Shown piece by piece: positions 8,116 to 15,236 of a DNA stretch of 64,000 nucleotides. Position numbers and translations under genes: made by a program. The notes under the pieces are model-generated. The model ran no database searches. It was not told where the DNA came from and saw only the letters and a program-made list of their open reading frames with translations. Numbering within the stretch: position 1 is the first letter of the stretch; each line of letters opens with the position of its first letter. The DNA comes from Flavonifractor sp. An82 (GTDB lineage: Bacteria; Bacillota; Clostridia; Oscillospirales; Oscillospiraceae), in contig NZ_NFHG01000001.1 in the NCBI RefSeq assembly GCF_002159265.1, positions 310,001 through 374,000 on the forward strand, read 5' to 3'.

Positions 8116-8766
8116 ATGGAACTTTTTCGATCTTTCCTTCGCAACACACGAAAACCGGAAGGTTTTCTGGGCAAGTGCATGGTAGCCAGCATGAATTATG
8201 CCCATGCCGCCCTGGCGGACTGGGGACTGGGCTGTTTGCCGAAAACAGGTCCCGTCAGGATTGCGGAACTGGGCTGCGGCGGCGGCCGAAACATCCGGGC
8301 CCTTCTGCGAAAATACCCTGCCGCAACTGTCACCGCCCTGGACTATTCGGAAATATCCGTGGAAAAGGCCAGAAATATCAATCAGGAAGAACTGCAGGCC
8401 GGCCGCTGCCGTGTCATACAGGGAGATGTTTCTCGCCTCCCTTTCGAGGATAGGGCATTTGATCTGGCGACTGCCTTTGAAACGGTATATTTCTGGCCCG
8501 GCCCCACGGAGAGTTTCCGGGAGGTGTACCGCATCTTGCGGCCGGGCGGCATCTTTCTGATCGTCAATGAAGTGGACGGAGAAAATCCCCGAGACAGCAG
8601 GTGGCTTTCTGTCATTGATGGGATGAAGATATTCAACCGGAGCCAGTTTGTCACCTTTCTCACCGAGGCTGGTTTTTCTAAGGTCATCGTGAAGCGGGAT
8701 GCGAAAAGACACTGGCTCTGTGTGCTGGCGATCCGGGAGGATGCGGGGTGTTCAGGCAATAAATAA
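8116..8766 (+). CDS. Class I SAM-dependent methyltransferase
   Basis: A 216-residue methyltransferase with motif I IAELGCGGGRNIRALL (near residue 48), an acidic motif II ALDYSEIS, and RILRPGGIFLIVNEVDG, as in Methyltransf_11/25 families. The acceptor is unknown. The ATG at 8116 was preferred over one at 8104 because AGGG lies 5 bases before it. It opens a co-directional set (membrane protein, second methyltransferase, HMA protein, AraC regulator) behind operator c, so expression under metal limitation is predicted. Confidence 0.85.
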   Translation: MELFRSFLRNTRKPEGFLGKCMVASMNYAHAALADWGLGCLPKTGPVRIAELGCGGGRNIRALLRKYPAATVTALDYSEISVEKARNINQEELQAGRCRVIQGDVSRLPFEDRAFDLATAFETVYFWPGPTESFREVYRILRPGGIFLIVNEVDGENPRDSRWLSVIDGMKIFNRSQFVTFLTEAGFSKVIVKRDAKRHWLCVLAIREDAGCSGNK

Positions 8767-8804
8767 CAAGAGAGGTCCCTTATGAAAAATGCGGGAGGAT
8801 TTCT

Positions 8805-9317
8805 ATGAACTGGACGCGCAGCATCTTGGACGGGCTCGCTATGGCGGCCTATTTTAACCTGTTCGCCGCAGCGGCTGCACTGTATAAGCCCCGGCTGATG
8901 TTTCCCTGCTATCCGTCCGCCATCATCAAGGCGGCCAAGGAGCCGCCTACAAAGCGAGAAGCTGCCGGATATTGGCGGTGGATCATCTTGTGGGAATGGC
9001 TCCCGCTGTTGCTTTACGGCGCCCTCAGCGCGGTGGCGGGCGGGACACATGGTTTTTGGCGCCTGGCGTTGACGGGCTACATCCAGTGGATGATGGTCAA
9101 CCTAGGCGATCTGTTTTTCCTTGATGTGTGGCTGAACCAGAAAAAGACGAAAAACCGTTTTGTGATCTCTGGCACAGAGGGACATCCCGGCTATGAGTTC
9201 AAGGCATGGATGAAGGATTATGCGTTACCGGAGCATCTGCTCCAGTGGCCGCTTTTGCTGTGCCCGCTGCTGGCGGCGGCTCAGGCGGGATTGGGACTGT
9301 TATTGCAGAAATTATGA
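8805..9317 (+). CDS. Integral membrane protein of unknown function
   Basis: A 170-residue hydrophobic protein with about four predicted membrane helices (near residues 5-27, 58-80, 85-108 and 145-168) and a charged loop (NQKKTKNR) between helices 3 and 4. GGGAGG lies 7 bases before the ATG. I do not recognise a family. It is flanked by two methyltransferase genes, with 17 bases to the second one, so the three products may act on one membrane-associated or exported molecule. Confidence 0.65.
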   Translation: MNWTRSILDGLAMAAYFNLFAAAAALYKPRLMFPCYPSAIIKAAKEPPTKREAAGYWRWIILWEWLPLLLYGALSAVAGGTHGFWRLALTGYIQWMMVNLGDLFFLDVWLNQKKTKNRFVISGTEGHPGYEFKAWMKDYALPEHLLQWPLLLCPLLAAAQAGLGLLLQKL

Positions 9318-9334
9318 TACGAGGAGATGGTCGG

Positions 9335-10150
9335 ATGAAACATGAAAAATCCCGACATGAGGAGATCCACCTTGGTACTCACGGCGAGGACTATGGAAGT
9401 TGGATGTCCAACCCGGTCTTTTACATGATTGGCGGTCTGCTGGCCCTATCTGTTGTGCTGGCGGTGCTGTCCTTCACAGTGTTCCGGCTGCCATGGCTAG
9501 GAGCGGTTTTTTCGGTGGCCGCCGCAGCATTTCTGGCCCTGCTCTGTTGGTGCGGCTGGATACGCAAACAATACGCTTTCGGCGGCGGTGGGATGATGGA
9601 GCGGACCCACCAGTGCCTGCTCGCCCACCTGGGCTTCGATGGCAAGGGGACGCTGCTGGATGTGGGCTGCGGCTCCGGCGCCCTGTCCATCCGGGCGGCC
9701 CTCACCTGGCCGGAAGCGCAAGTCACCGGTATCGACTATTGGGGCGTGGCATACGGCTACGGCCAGCCCATGTGCGAGAAGAACGCCGCCAGTGAGGGTG
9801 TAGCGACCCGGTGCCGGTTTCAGCACGGGGACGCCCATCAGCTGGACTTCCCCGATGATACCTTTGACGCGGTCGTAAGCAACTATGTCTATCACAATAT
9901 TACCGGCGCGGATAAGCAAGCACTGCTGCGGGAGACCCTGCGGGTATTAAAGCCCGGTGGGGTATTTGCCCTGAATGACGATATGAAGCCCCGGATGTAC
10001 GGGGACATGGAGGCCTTTGCCCAGGATCTGCGGGAGGCCGGATTTCAGGAGGTGCGGCTGGTGGATACCGCCACGGAGGTGTTCGGTTCCCAGCGGCGGG
10101 CGGCCATGATGATGCTGGGAGAGTCTCGGATGCTGGTTGGGCGAAAGTGA
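9335..10150 (+). CDS. Membrane-anchored class I SAM methyltransferase
   Basis: A 271-residue protein: a hydrophilic N-terminus (about 30 residues), two adjacent membrane helices (about 30-50 and 54-76), then a cytosolic methyltransferase domain with LLDVGCGSGALSIRAAL, VTGIDYWG and RVLKPGGVFALNDD. The ATG at 9335 follows GAGGAG by 8 bases. The anchor suggests a lipid or membrane-associated acceptor, which is inference. The gene lies 17 bases after the four-helix membrane protein in the operator-c cluster. Confidence 0.8.
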   Translation: MKHEKSRHEEIHLGTHGEDYGSWMSNPVFYMIGGLLALSVVLAVLSFTVFRLPWLGAVFSVAAAAFLALLCWCGWIRKQYAFGGGGMMERTHQCLLAHLGFDGKGTLLDVGCGSGALSIRAALTWPEAQVTGIDYWGVAYGYGQPMCEKNAASEGVATRCRFQHGDAHQLDFPDDTFDAVVSNYVYHNITGADKQALLRETLRVLKPGGVFALNDDMKPRMYGDMEAFAQDLREAGFQEVRLVDTATEVFGSQRRAAMMMLGESRMLVGRK

Positions 10151-10277
10151 TGGATATGGCAACGCATTCCCTGACGCATCTTCCAGCAGGATGCCGGCAG
10201 TGATGCGAAAGTCGTTGAGGCTGCTGCATATGCTGGAAACAGCAAACTGAATTTTAAAAACAGTGGAGGGATAGACG

Positions 10278-10526
10278 ATGTGGAAGTACACGGTCCATGT
10301 GGAAGGCATGATGTGCGGCATGTGCGAAAGCCATGTAAACGACGCGGTACGGAAGGCGTTTCCGGTGAAGAAGGTCACCTCGTCCCGGAGTAAAAAAGAG
10401 ACCACGGTGATCGCAGAGACGGAACTGGACGAGGATGCCCTGCGCACGGCCATTTCCGCCACCGGATATGAGGTGGGGGAGATCCGGAAGGAGCCTTGGG
10501 AAAAGAAGGGACTGTTCGGCCGGTAA
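10278..10526 (+). CDS. Heavy-metal-associated (HMA) domain protein, CopZ-like
   Basis: An 82-residue single HMA (ferredoxin-like) domain with the metal-binding loop GMMCGMCESHV (residues about 10-20), i.e. the CxxC pair of soluble metallochaperones and P1B-ATPase N-domains. It would bind a soft or transition metal ion in the cytosol. AGTGGAGGG precedes the ATG. It lies between the methyltransferases and an AraC regulator, 1.5 kb upstream of a metal ATPase whose own N-terminus lacks a CxxC pair, so it could deliver metal to that pump. Confidence 0.82.
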   Translation: MWKYTVHVEGMMCGMCESHVNDAVRKAFPVKKVTSSRSKKETTVIAETELDEDALRTAISATGYEVGEIRKEPWEKKGLFGR

Positions 10527-10564
10527 AGAGCCGGGATACCGACAGATGGAGAGGGGGGAGAATT

Positions 10565-11446
10565 TTGCTGGCGGAATTTCTGGCGGATCGGGGAGACTGG
10601 GCTCAGGTGATGCCCGGCGCACGGGCCTGCCTGTTCTCCCTGGAGGAGGGGACTTTCCCCCTGCCTCTCCAACTGGCCCCCCTGCACTTTGAGACCCTGT
10701 TCTGTCTGCGGGGCGCCGTGACCTTGACCCGGCGAGACGGGTCATCCCTGACAGCTGGCGCCCGGCAGGTGCTGAGTCTCACCGATCTCTCCAATCTGAC
10801 CGGGGCCAGCGTGGATGCGCCTCTGGAAGGAATTCTCGTGGCGGTAGACGCCCGGGGCGCCCGAGAGAGTTTGGAAACCATATGTAATCTGCTGGGCGGC
10901 TTGATCCTGGACACAAGCCGGGTACGGCGGTGGATGACCAGCCGGGGCGGCTGCGCCGTGGAGGGGCCCACCCACTGGAGCCGGGCGGCCTTTGCCGACC
11001 TGGAACGTCTGCCCCAGAGCGAGCGGGCCCGCTGGTGCGTGTGGAAGTCAGTGGAACTGCTCTATCTGCTCTCTGCCCAGGATGAACAGAGAACGGAAGC
11101 CCTCTTGGGTCCGATGCTGGACCGGGGTGTCGCCCAGTCGCTAGCAGAGATCCGCCGGTATATGGAGGAACACCTGGACGAGCATCTCACCATTCCGGCC
11201 TTGAGCCGCCGGGCCTGTCTCTCCGCCACTACCGTAAAGGAGGGATTCCGCCGCCTTTACGGTCTGCCGGTCCATACTTGGCTGCGCCAGCGGCGGATGG
11301 AACGGGCGGCGGAGTTGCTGCACACGACCGAGCTAAGCCTGGAAGGCGTGGCCAAAGCAGTGGGCTATAGCAGTGTCAGTCAATTTATCGCTGCTTTCAG
11401 GCAGCAATATGGGCTGACACCGGGCCAGTATCGCAAAAATGTCTAA
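10565..11446 (+). CDS. AraC family transcriptional regulator
   Basis: A 293-residue AraC-type activator. The C-terminal 100 residues hold the two helix-turn-helix motifs (LSRRACLSATTVKEGFRRLY and VAKAVGYSSVSQFIAAFRQQ) and end in GLTPGQYRK. The N-terminal 180 residues are a ligand-sensing cupin-like part of unknown specificity, similar in layout to YbtA/PchR-like siderophore sensors, though I cannot prove that. The TTG at 10565 was chosen because a G-rich site (GGGGGGAG) ends 4 bases upstream; an in-frame ATG at 10496 lies inside the HMA gene. Confidence 0.82.
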   Translation: MLAEFLADRGDWAQVMPGARACLFSLEEGTFPLPLQLAPLHFETLFCLRGAVTLTRRDGSSLTAGARQVLSLTDLSNLTGASVDAPLEGILVAVDARGARESLETICNLLGGLILDTSRVRRWMTSRGGCAVEGPTHWSRAAFADLERLPQSERARWCVWKSVELLYLLSAQDEQRTEALLGPMLDRGVAQSLAEIRRYMEEHLDEHLTIPALSRRACLSATTVKEGFRRLYGLPVHTWLRQRRMERAAELLHTTELSLEGVAKAVGYSSVSQFIAAFRQQYGLTPGQYRKNV

Positions 11447-11493
11447 ACAGGCAACTATTTGACCGATTCAGAGATGTGCTTGAGAGGGATATC

Positions 11494-11502
11494 TGCTATA
11501 CT
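11494..11502 (+). promoter_or_regulatory. Extended -10 promoter element before the metal ATPase genes
   Basis: TGCTATACT forms an extended -10 (TGn-TATACT) 51 bases before the 26-residue gene. I see no well-placed -35, so an activator such as the AraC protein encoded just upstream could be required. No GTTAG-N6-CTAAC site is present here. Confidence 0.4.
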
Positions 11503-11552
11503 ATTTAAATACGCTAAGAGCTAAGCTTGTTTCCTGATAGGAGGAGATCTTG

Positions 11553-11633
11553 ATGAAGCAGCATCGTTTCTGGGCCTGGGGCGCCGTGATCTGCATGGTC
11601 ATGGTGATGATCACGGGCTACAAGCGCAAATAA
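11553..11633 (+). CDS. 26-residue membrane microprotein (DUF6219-like)
   Basis: A very short gene with GAGGAG 7 bases before its ATG. It encodes 26 residues: a short basic start (MKQHRFW), one hydrophobic helix and the tail TGYKRK. Similar micro-ORFs with Trp-x-x-x-Ala-Val-hydrophobic-TGYK endings occur in Clostridia next to metal ATPases (I recall the name DUF6219). It is spaced 27 bases from the DUF6110 gene, so the two are co-transcribed. Confidence 0.6.
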   Translation: MKQHRFWAWGAVICMVMVMITGYKRK

Positions 11634-11660
11634 GTACATAGCAGAAAGGAAGAATCTCTC

Positions 11661-11924
11661 ATGATGAAGCACTATGTCAAACTGGCCTGCTTCGTGGGCG
11701 GCGCTCTGTTCGGCTCCGCCGGCGTGAAGCTGCTTGCCAGCAAGGACGCCAAGAAGGCCTATACCCACATTACCGCCGCCGGCCTGCGGATGAAGGACAG
11801 CGTAATGGAGACCGTTACCTCTGTCCAGGAGAACGCCGCCGACATCCTGGCCGCCGCCAAGGACATCAACGAGGCCCGGGCCGCCAAGGAAGCCGAGGCT
11901 CAGGTAGAGGGCCAGGAGGCCTGA
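11661..11924 (+). CDS. DUF6110 family small membrane protein, FezA-like candidate
   Basis: An 87-residue protein: an N-terminal hydrophobic helix with small-residue spacing (FVGGALFGSAGVKLL, residues about 11-25, a GxxxG-type pattern), then a long amphipathic Ala-rich helix and an acidic tail. It matches the DUF6110/YtxH-like pattern. In ferrosome loci a small glycine-zipper protein (FezA) accompanies an iron P1B-ATPase (FezB); the same arrangement exists here, with the ATPase 57 bases downstream. The assignment as FezA-like is inference from layout and composition. Confidence 0.65.
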   Translation: MMKHYVKLACFVGGALFGSAGVKLLASKDAKKAYTHITAAGLRMKDSVMETVTSVQENAADILAAAKDINEARAAKEAEAQVEGQEA

Positions 11925-11934
11925 AAAACCGCGG

Positions 11935-11962
11935 AAGGGAGCCGGTAAGCGGCTCCCTTTTT
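11935..11962 (+). terminator. Terminator-like hairpin ahead of the metal ATPase
   Basis: A 10-bp stem (AAGGGAGCCG with its complement) and a run of five T's lie between the DUF6110 stop and the ATPase start, ending 20 bases before the ATG. It could lower ATPase expression relative to the small proteins, i.e. act as a partial terminator. Confidence 0.65.
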
Positions 11963-11981
11963 CCATGAGGAGAGATCGATT

Positions 11982-14090
11982 ATGAGAGCGACCATCGTAC
12001 ATGAGAGCCGGGGCCGGATGCGCCTGCGGCTCCGGCAGAAAAATATGACCCTCCGGCAGGCAGACCTGCTGGAGACCTGGCTGAAGGGCCAACCTTGGAC
12101 GAGAGAGGCCGTGGTCCATGAGCGCACCGGCTGCGTCATCGTGACCTACGCGGGAGATCGGGAGACGGTGCTATCCGCTATCGGCGGCTTCACCTGGGCC
12201 GGGGCGGAGGAAGCGGTTACCCTTCCCAGCCACAGCACCCGGGAACTGAACCGGGAGTTTCAAGAAAAACTGGTGGGCAAGGTGCTGATGAAGGGGGCCG
12301 CCGCCCTGTTTTTGCCTGCCCCGCTGCGGATCGCCCGGGTGGTCTGGCACATGGTACCATTCCTTCACAAAGGCATTCGATGCCTGGGGCGGCGAAAAAT
12401 CAAGGTGGAACTGCTGGACGCCCTGTCCATCGGCATCTCCGCATGCCGCCGGGACTTTGGAACCGCCGGCACCGTCATGTTCCTGCTGGAGATCGGCGAG
12501 TTGCTGGAGGATTGGACGCGGAAGAAGTCCGTGGCCGACCTGGCGGAGAGCCTGTCCCTCCATGTGGACCGGGTGTGGCTGAAAACAGAGGCCGGGGAGG
12601 TGCTGGTTCCCATCGGCCAGGTAAAGCCCGGCGACCGGGTGCTGGTTCGGGCCGGAGGCGTCATCCCCCTGGACGGCGTGGTGGCGGAGGGGGAGGTCAC
12701 CGTCAACCAGGCCTCCCTCACCGGCGAGTCCGTCCCCGTGGCCAAGCATTCCGGCGGCGCAGTCTACGCCGGCACTGTGGTGGAGGAGGGCGAGTGCATC
12801 CTGGAGGTGAAGCAGGCCACCGGCCAGGGCCGTTACGACCAGATCGTGGAGATGATTCAGCGCTCCGAGCAGATGAAGTCCGCCGCCGAGGCCAAGGCGT
12901 CCAGTCTGGCGGACAGGCTGGTGCCCTACACCTTTGCCGGGAGCCTGCTGAGCCTGGCCCTCACCCGGAACGTGACACGGGCGCTGTCGGTACTCATGGT
13001 GGACTTCTCCTGCGCCCTGAAGCTGGCCATGCCCCTGGCGGTGCTCTCCGCCATGCGGGAGGCGGGACGGGAGCACATCACTGTCAAGGGCGGTAAATTC
13101 CTGGAGGCGGTGGCCAAGGCGGACACCATCGTTTTTGACAAGACCGGCACCCTCACCCACGCCTGCCCACGGGTGGCGAAGATCGTCCCCTTCAACGGCA
13201 AGGAGGAGGCGGAGATGCTCCGCCTGGCCGCCTGTCTGGAGGAGCATTTCCCACACTCCATGGCCAACGCCGTGGTGGAGGAGGCCCGCCGCCACAAGCT
13301 GCACCACGAGGAGCGCCACGCCAGGGTGGAGTATCTGGTGGCCCACGGCATCGCCAGTTCGGTGGACGGGGAGCAGGTACGCATCGGCAGCGCCCACTTC
13401 ATCTTCGAGGATGAAAAGGTGACCATCCCGGAGGGGGAACAGGAGAAGTTCGACGCCCTGCCCCCGGAGTACTCCCAGCTGTATCTGGCCATCGACGGGG
13501 TGCTCTCCGCCGTGCTCTGCATCTCCGACCCCGTGCGGGAGGAGGCGAAGGACGTGCTCTCCGCCCTGCGGGGCCTGGGCGTGAAAAATGCCGTCATGCT
13601 CACCGGGGACAGCCCCCGCACCGCCACCGCTATTGCCAAGGAATTGGGGGTAGACGACTTTCGGGCCGGAGTGCTCCCTGCGGACAAAGCGGACTATGTG
13701 TCCGCCCTGCGGCGTGAGGGCCATACCGTCCTCATGGTGGGAGACGGCATCAACGACTCCCCGGCCCTCTCCGAGGCGGATGCGGGTATCGCAATCAGTG
13801 ACGGGGCGGCTATCGCCCGGGAGATCGCCGACATCACCATCGCCGCCGACAGCCTGTGGGAGCTGGTGCGCCTGCGGCAGCTGGCCATGGCCCTGATGAA
13901 CCGCATCCAGAACAACTACCGCTTTGTCATCGGCTTCAACGGGGCCCTCATCGGCCTGGGCATAGTGGGTATCCTGCCTCCGGCCACCTCCGCCATGCTA
14001 CATAACCTGTCCACTCTTGGAGTAAGCCTTCACAGCATGAGCGCACTACCGGTAGCCGGTCAGGCGACAAAGGTGCTGAAGGATCTGTAA
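11982..14090 (+). CDS. Heavy-metal P1B-type ATPase with SC-A-L-K in place of CPx
   Basis: A 702-residue P-type ATPase: N-terminal HMA-like domain without CxxC (residues 1-60), actuator TGES (about 246), membrane metal-site motif FSCALKLAMP (about 341), phosphorylation motif DKTGTLTH (Asp386) and hinge GDGINDSP (about 587). It uses ATP to move a transition metal across a membrane. The usual CPC/SPC is replaced by SC followed by ALK, placing it outside the copper and zinc groups; as I recall, the iron-associated P1B-6/FezB group is similar. AGGAG precedes the ATG. Confidence 0.9.
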   Translation: MRATIVHESRGRMRLRLRQKNMTLRQADLLETWLKGQPWTREAVVHERTGCVIVTYAGDRETVLSAIGGFTWAGAEEAVTLPSHSTRELNREFQEKLVGKVLMKGAAALFLPAPLRIARVVWHMVPFLHKGIRCLGRRKIKVELLDALSIGISACRRDFGTAGTVMFLLEIGELLEDWTRKKSVADLAESLSLHVDRVWLKTEAGEVLVPIGQVKPGDRVLVRAGGVIPLDGVVAEGEVTVNQASLTGESVPVAKHSGGAVYAGTVVEEGECILEVKQATGQGRYDQIVEMIQRSEQMKSAAEAKASSLADRLVPYTFAGSLLSLALTRNVTRALSVLMVDFSCALKLAMPLAVLSAMREAGREHITVKGGKFLEAVAKADTIVFDKTGTLTHACPRVAKIVPFNGKEEAEMLRLAACLEEHFPHSMANAVVEEARRHKLHHEERHARVEYLVAHGIASSVDGEQVRIGSAHFIFEDEKVTIPEGEQEKFDALPPEYSQLYLAIDGVLSAVLCISDPVREEAKDVLSALRGLGVKNAVMLTGDSPRTATAIAKELGVDDFRAGVLPADKADYVSALRREGHTVLMVGDGINDSPALSEADAGIAISDGAAIAREIADITIAADSLWELVRLRQLAMALMNRIQNNYRFVIGFNGALIGLGIVGILPPATSAMLHNLSTLGVSLHSMSALPVAGQATKVLKDL

Positions 14091-14147
14091 AGTTCGGAAG
14101 ATCCCGCATGAGTTTATTTCCATCATCGACTGAACGGAGGGTTGAAT

Positions 14148-14378
14148 ATGAAGAAGGAAATATTCTATCTGATTGGCGCCGTGGCCGGTGCGCTGCTGGT
14201 GTTGCTGGCAGTACCGCTGGGAAACGCCTATATTGGAAATTATCTTTCGGTTTATGGTGGGATGGACACCCAGAGCTATGTACTGCTTATGCAGAGCGCG
14301 GTAACGGGCTTTCAGATCCTGGGCGGTGTTCTTCTGGGACTCTTCGGCGCGGCGTATCTTTTCCGGCGCAAACCGTAA
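14148..14378 (+). CDS. Small two-helix membrane protein
   Basis: A 76-residue protein with two hydrophobic helices (about 5-27 and 50-72) separated by a polar loop (GNYLSVYGGMDTQSY) and ending in RRKP. GGAGG lies 7 bases before the ATG at 14148, which decides against the TTG two codons earlier. I do not recognise the family. It follows the metal ATPase by 57 bases and precedes a terminator hairpin, so it is probably the last gene of that operon and may be a pump accessory or organelle component. Confidence 0.65.
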   Translation: MKKEIFYLIGAVAGALLVLLAVPLGNAYIGNYLSVYGGMDTQSYVLLMQSAVTGFQILGGVLLGLFGAAYLFRRKP

Positions 14379-14396
14379 GCAACGATTTTATTCTCG

Positions 14397-14433
14397 AATG
14401 CCCCGGCGTGCAGTTGTACGCCGGGGCATTTCT
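14397..14433 (+). terminator. Hairpin terminator after the metal ATPase operon
   Basis: A 13-bp GC-rich stem (AATGCCCCGGCGT with its complement) around 8 bases, with only a short T-rich tail. It separates the ATPase operon from the TetR promoter. Confidence 0.6.
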
Positions 14434-14492
14434 CATCGTGCTCTTTGGGGAATTTCCTTCCATGTGCTCCGTGGAGAATTTCCTTCCACCTC

Positions 14493-14546
14493 TTGACAAA
14501 TGGATCCGACAGCTATACTATAGCATTGTTATATAACGCTGCTATA
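14493..14546 (+). promoter_or_regulatory. TetR promoter with overlapping 28-bp palindromic operator
   Basis: A consensus -35 TTGACA (14493-14498) is followed by a -10 around TACTAT (14516-14521). A 28-bp imperfect palindrome with outer arms TATAGCA/TGCTATA and core GTTATATAAC (14519-14546) overlaps the -10. Only two base pairs per arm are mismatched. The placement just before the tetR gene indicates autorepression. Confidence 0.75.
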
Positions 14547-14560
14547 AGGAGGCTGCCACA

Positions 14561-15178
14561 ATGGAAGAGAACACTCCCACCACATTGGAAAGGATCCAGG
14601 AGGCGGCCATGACCGAATTTCTGGACAAGGGCTTTCTGGGGGCCTCCCTGCGGCAGATCGTGAAGAACGCCGGGGTAACTACCGGAGCTTTCTATGGCTA
14701 CTTCTCCAGCAAGGAGGCTCTATTTGCCTCTATTGTAGAACCCCACGCCAAGGCACTGATGGGCCGGTTCATGGAGGCCCAGACCTCCTTTGCTGAGTTG
14801 CCCGAGGAGCAGCAGCCGGAGCATATGGGGATAGAATCCTCGGACTGTGTCCACTGGATGGTGGACTACATCTGCCAGCACCGCCAGGCAGTGAAGCTGC
14901 TCCTGTGCCGGGCGGAGGGCACCGGCTATGAGCAATTCATCCACAACATGGTGGAGGTGGAGGTGGAATCCACCCTCCGCTATATGGAAGTGCTGCGGCA
15001 TCTGGGGTGGGATGTGCCGGAACTGAGCCGGTCCCTGTGCCACATCATCGCCAGCGGGATGTTCAGCGGCCTCTTTGAGATCGTGGTCCACGATATGCCC
15101 CGGGAGCAGGCACAGCGGGACGTGGAACAGTTCCGCCAGTTTTACACCGGAGGATGGCTGACATTGATGGGGGGATGA
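14561..15178 (+). CDS. TetR family regulator (module 1)
   Basis: A 205-residue TetR protein with the N-terminal helix-turn-helix (ERIQEAAMTEFLDKGF, then LRQIVKNAGVTTGAFYGYF, residues about 8-48) and a variable ligand domain. It presumably binds the 28-bp palindrome in its own promoter and releases it when it binds a small ligand, perhaps the cargo of the transporters downstream. Close homologues in sequence and position head modules 2 and 3. It is followed by operator d and the ABC pair in the same direction. Confidence 0.88.
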   Translation: MEENTPTTLERIQEAAMTEFLDKGFLGASLRQIVKNAGVTTGAFYGYFSSKEALFASIVEPHAKALMGRFMEAQTSFAELPEEQQPEHMGIESSDCVHWMVDYICQHRQAVKLLLCRAEGTGYEQFIHNMVEVEVESTLRYMEVLRHLGWDVPELSRSLCHIIASGMFSGLFEIVVHDMPREQAQRDVEQFRQFYTGGWLTLMGG

Positions 15179-15200
15179 CCCCTGTCTTTTTTGGATATTG

Positions 15201-15216
15201 GTTAGTTATTGCTAAC
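15201..15216 (+). promoter_or_regulatory. GTTAG-N6-CTAAC operator (site d) before ABC pair 1
   Basis: GTTAG-TTATTG-CTAAC lies 22 bases after the tetR stop and 20 bases before the ABC gene start; the 6-base centre is identical to that of site c. No convincing -35 is seen, so it may control a weak promoter or read-through from tetR. Confidence 0.7.
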
Positions 15217-15236
15217 TTTCAAAAGGAGGTTTTTCC

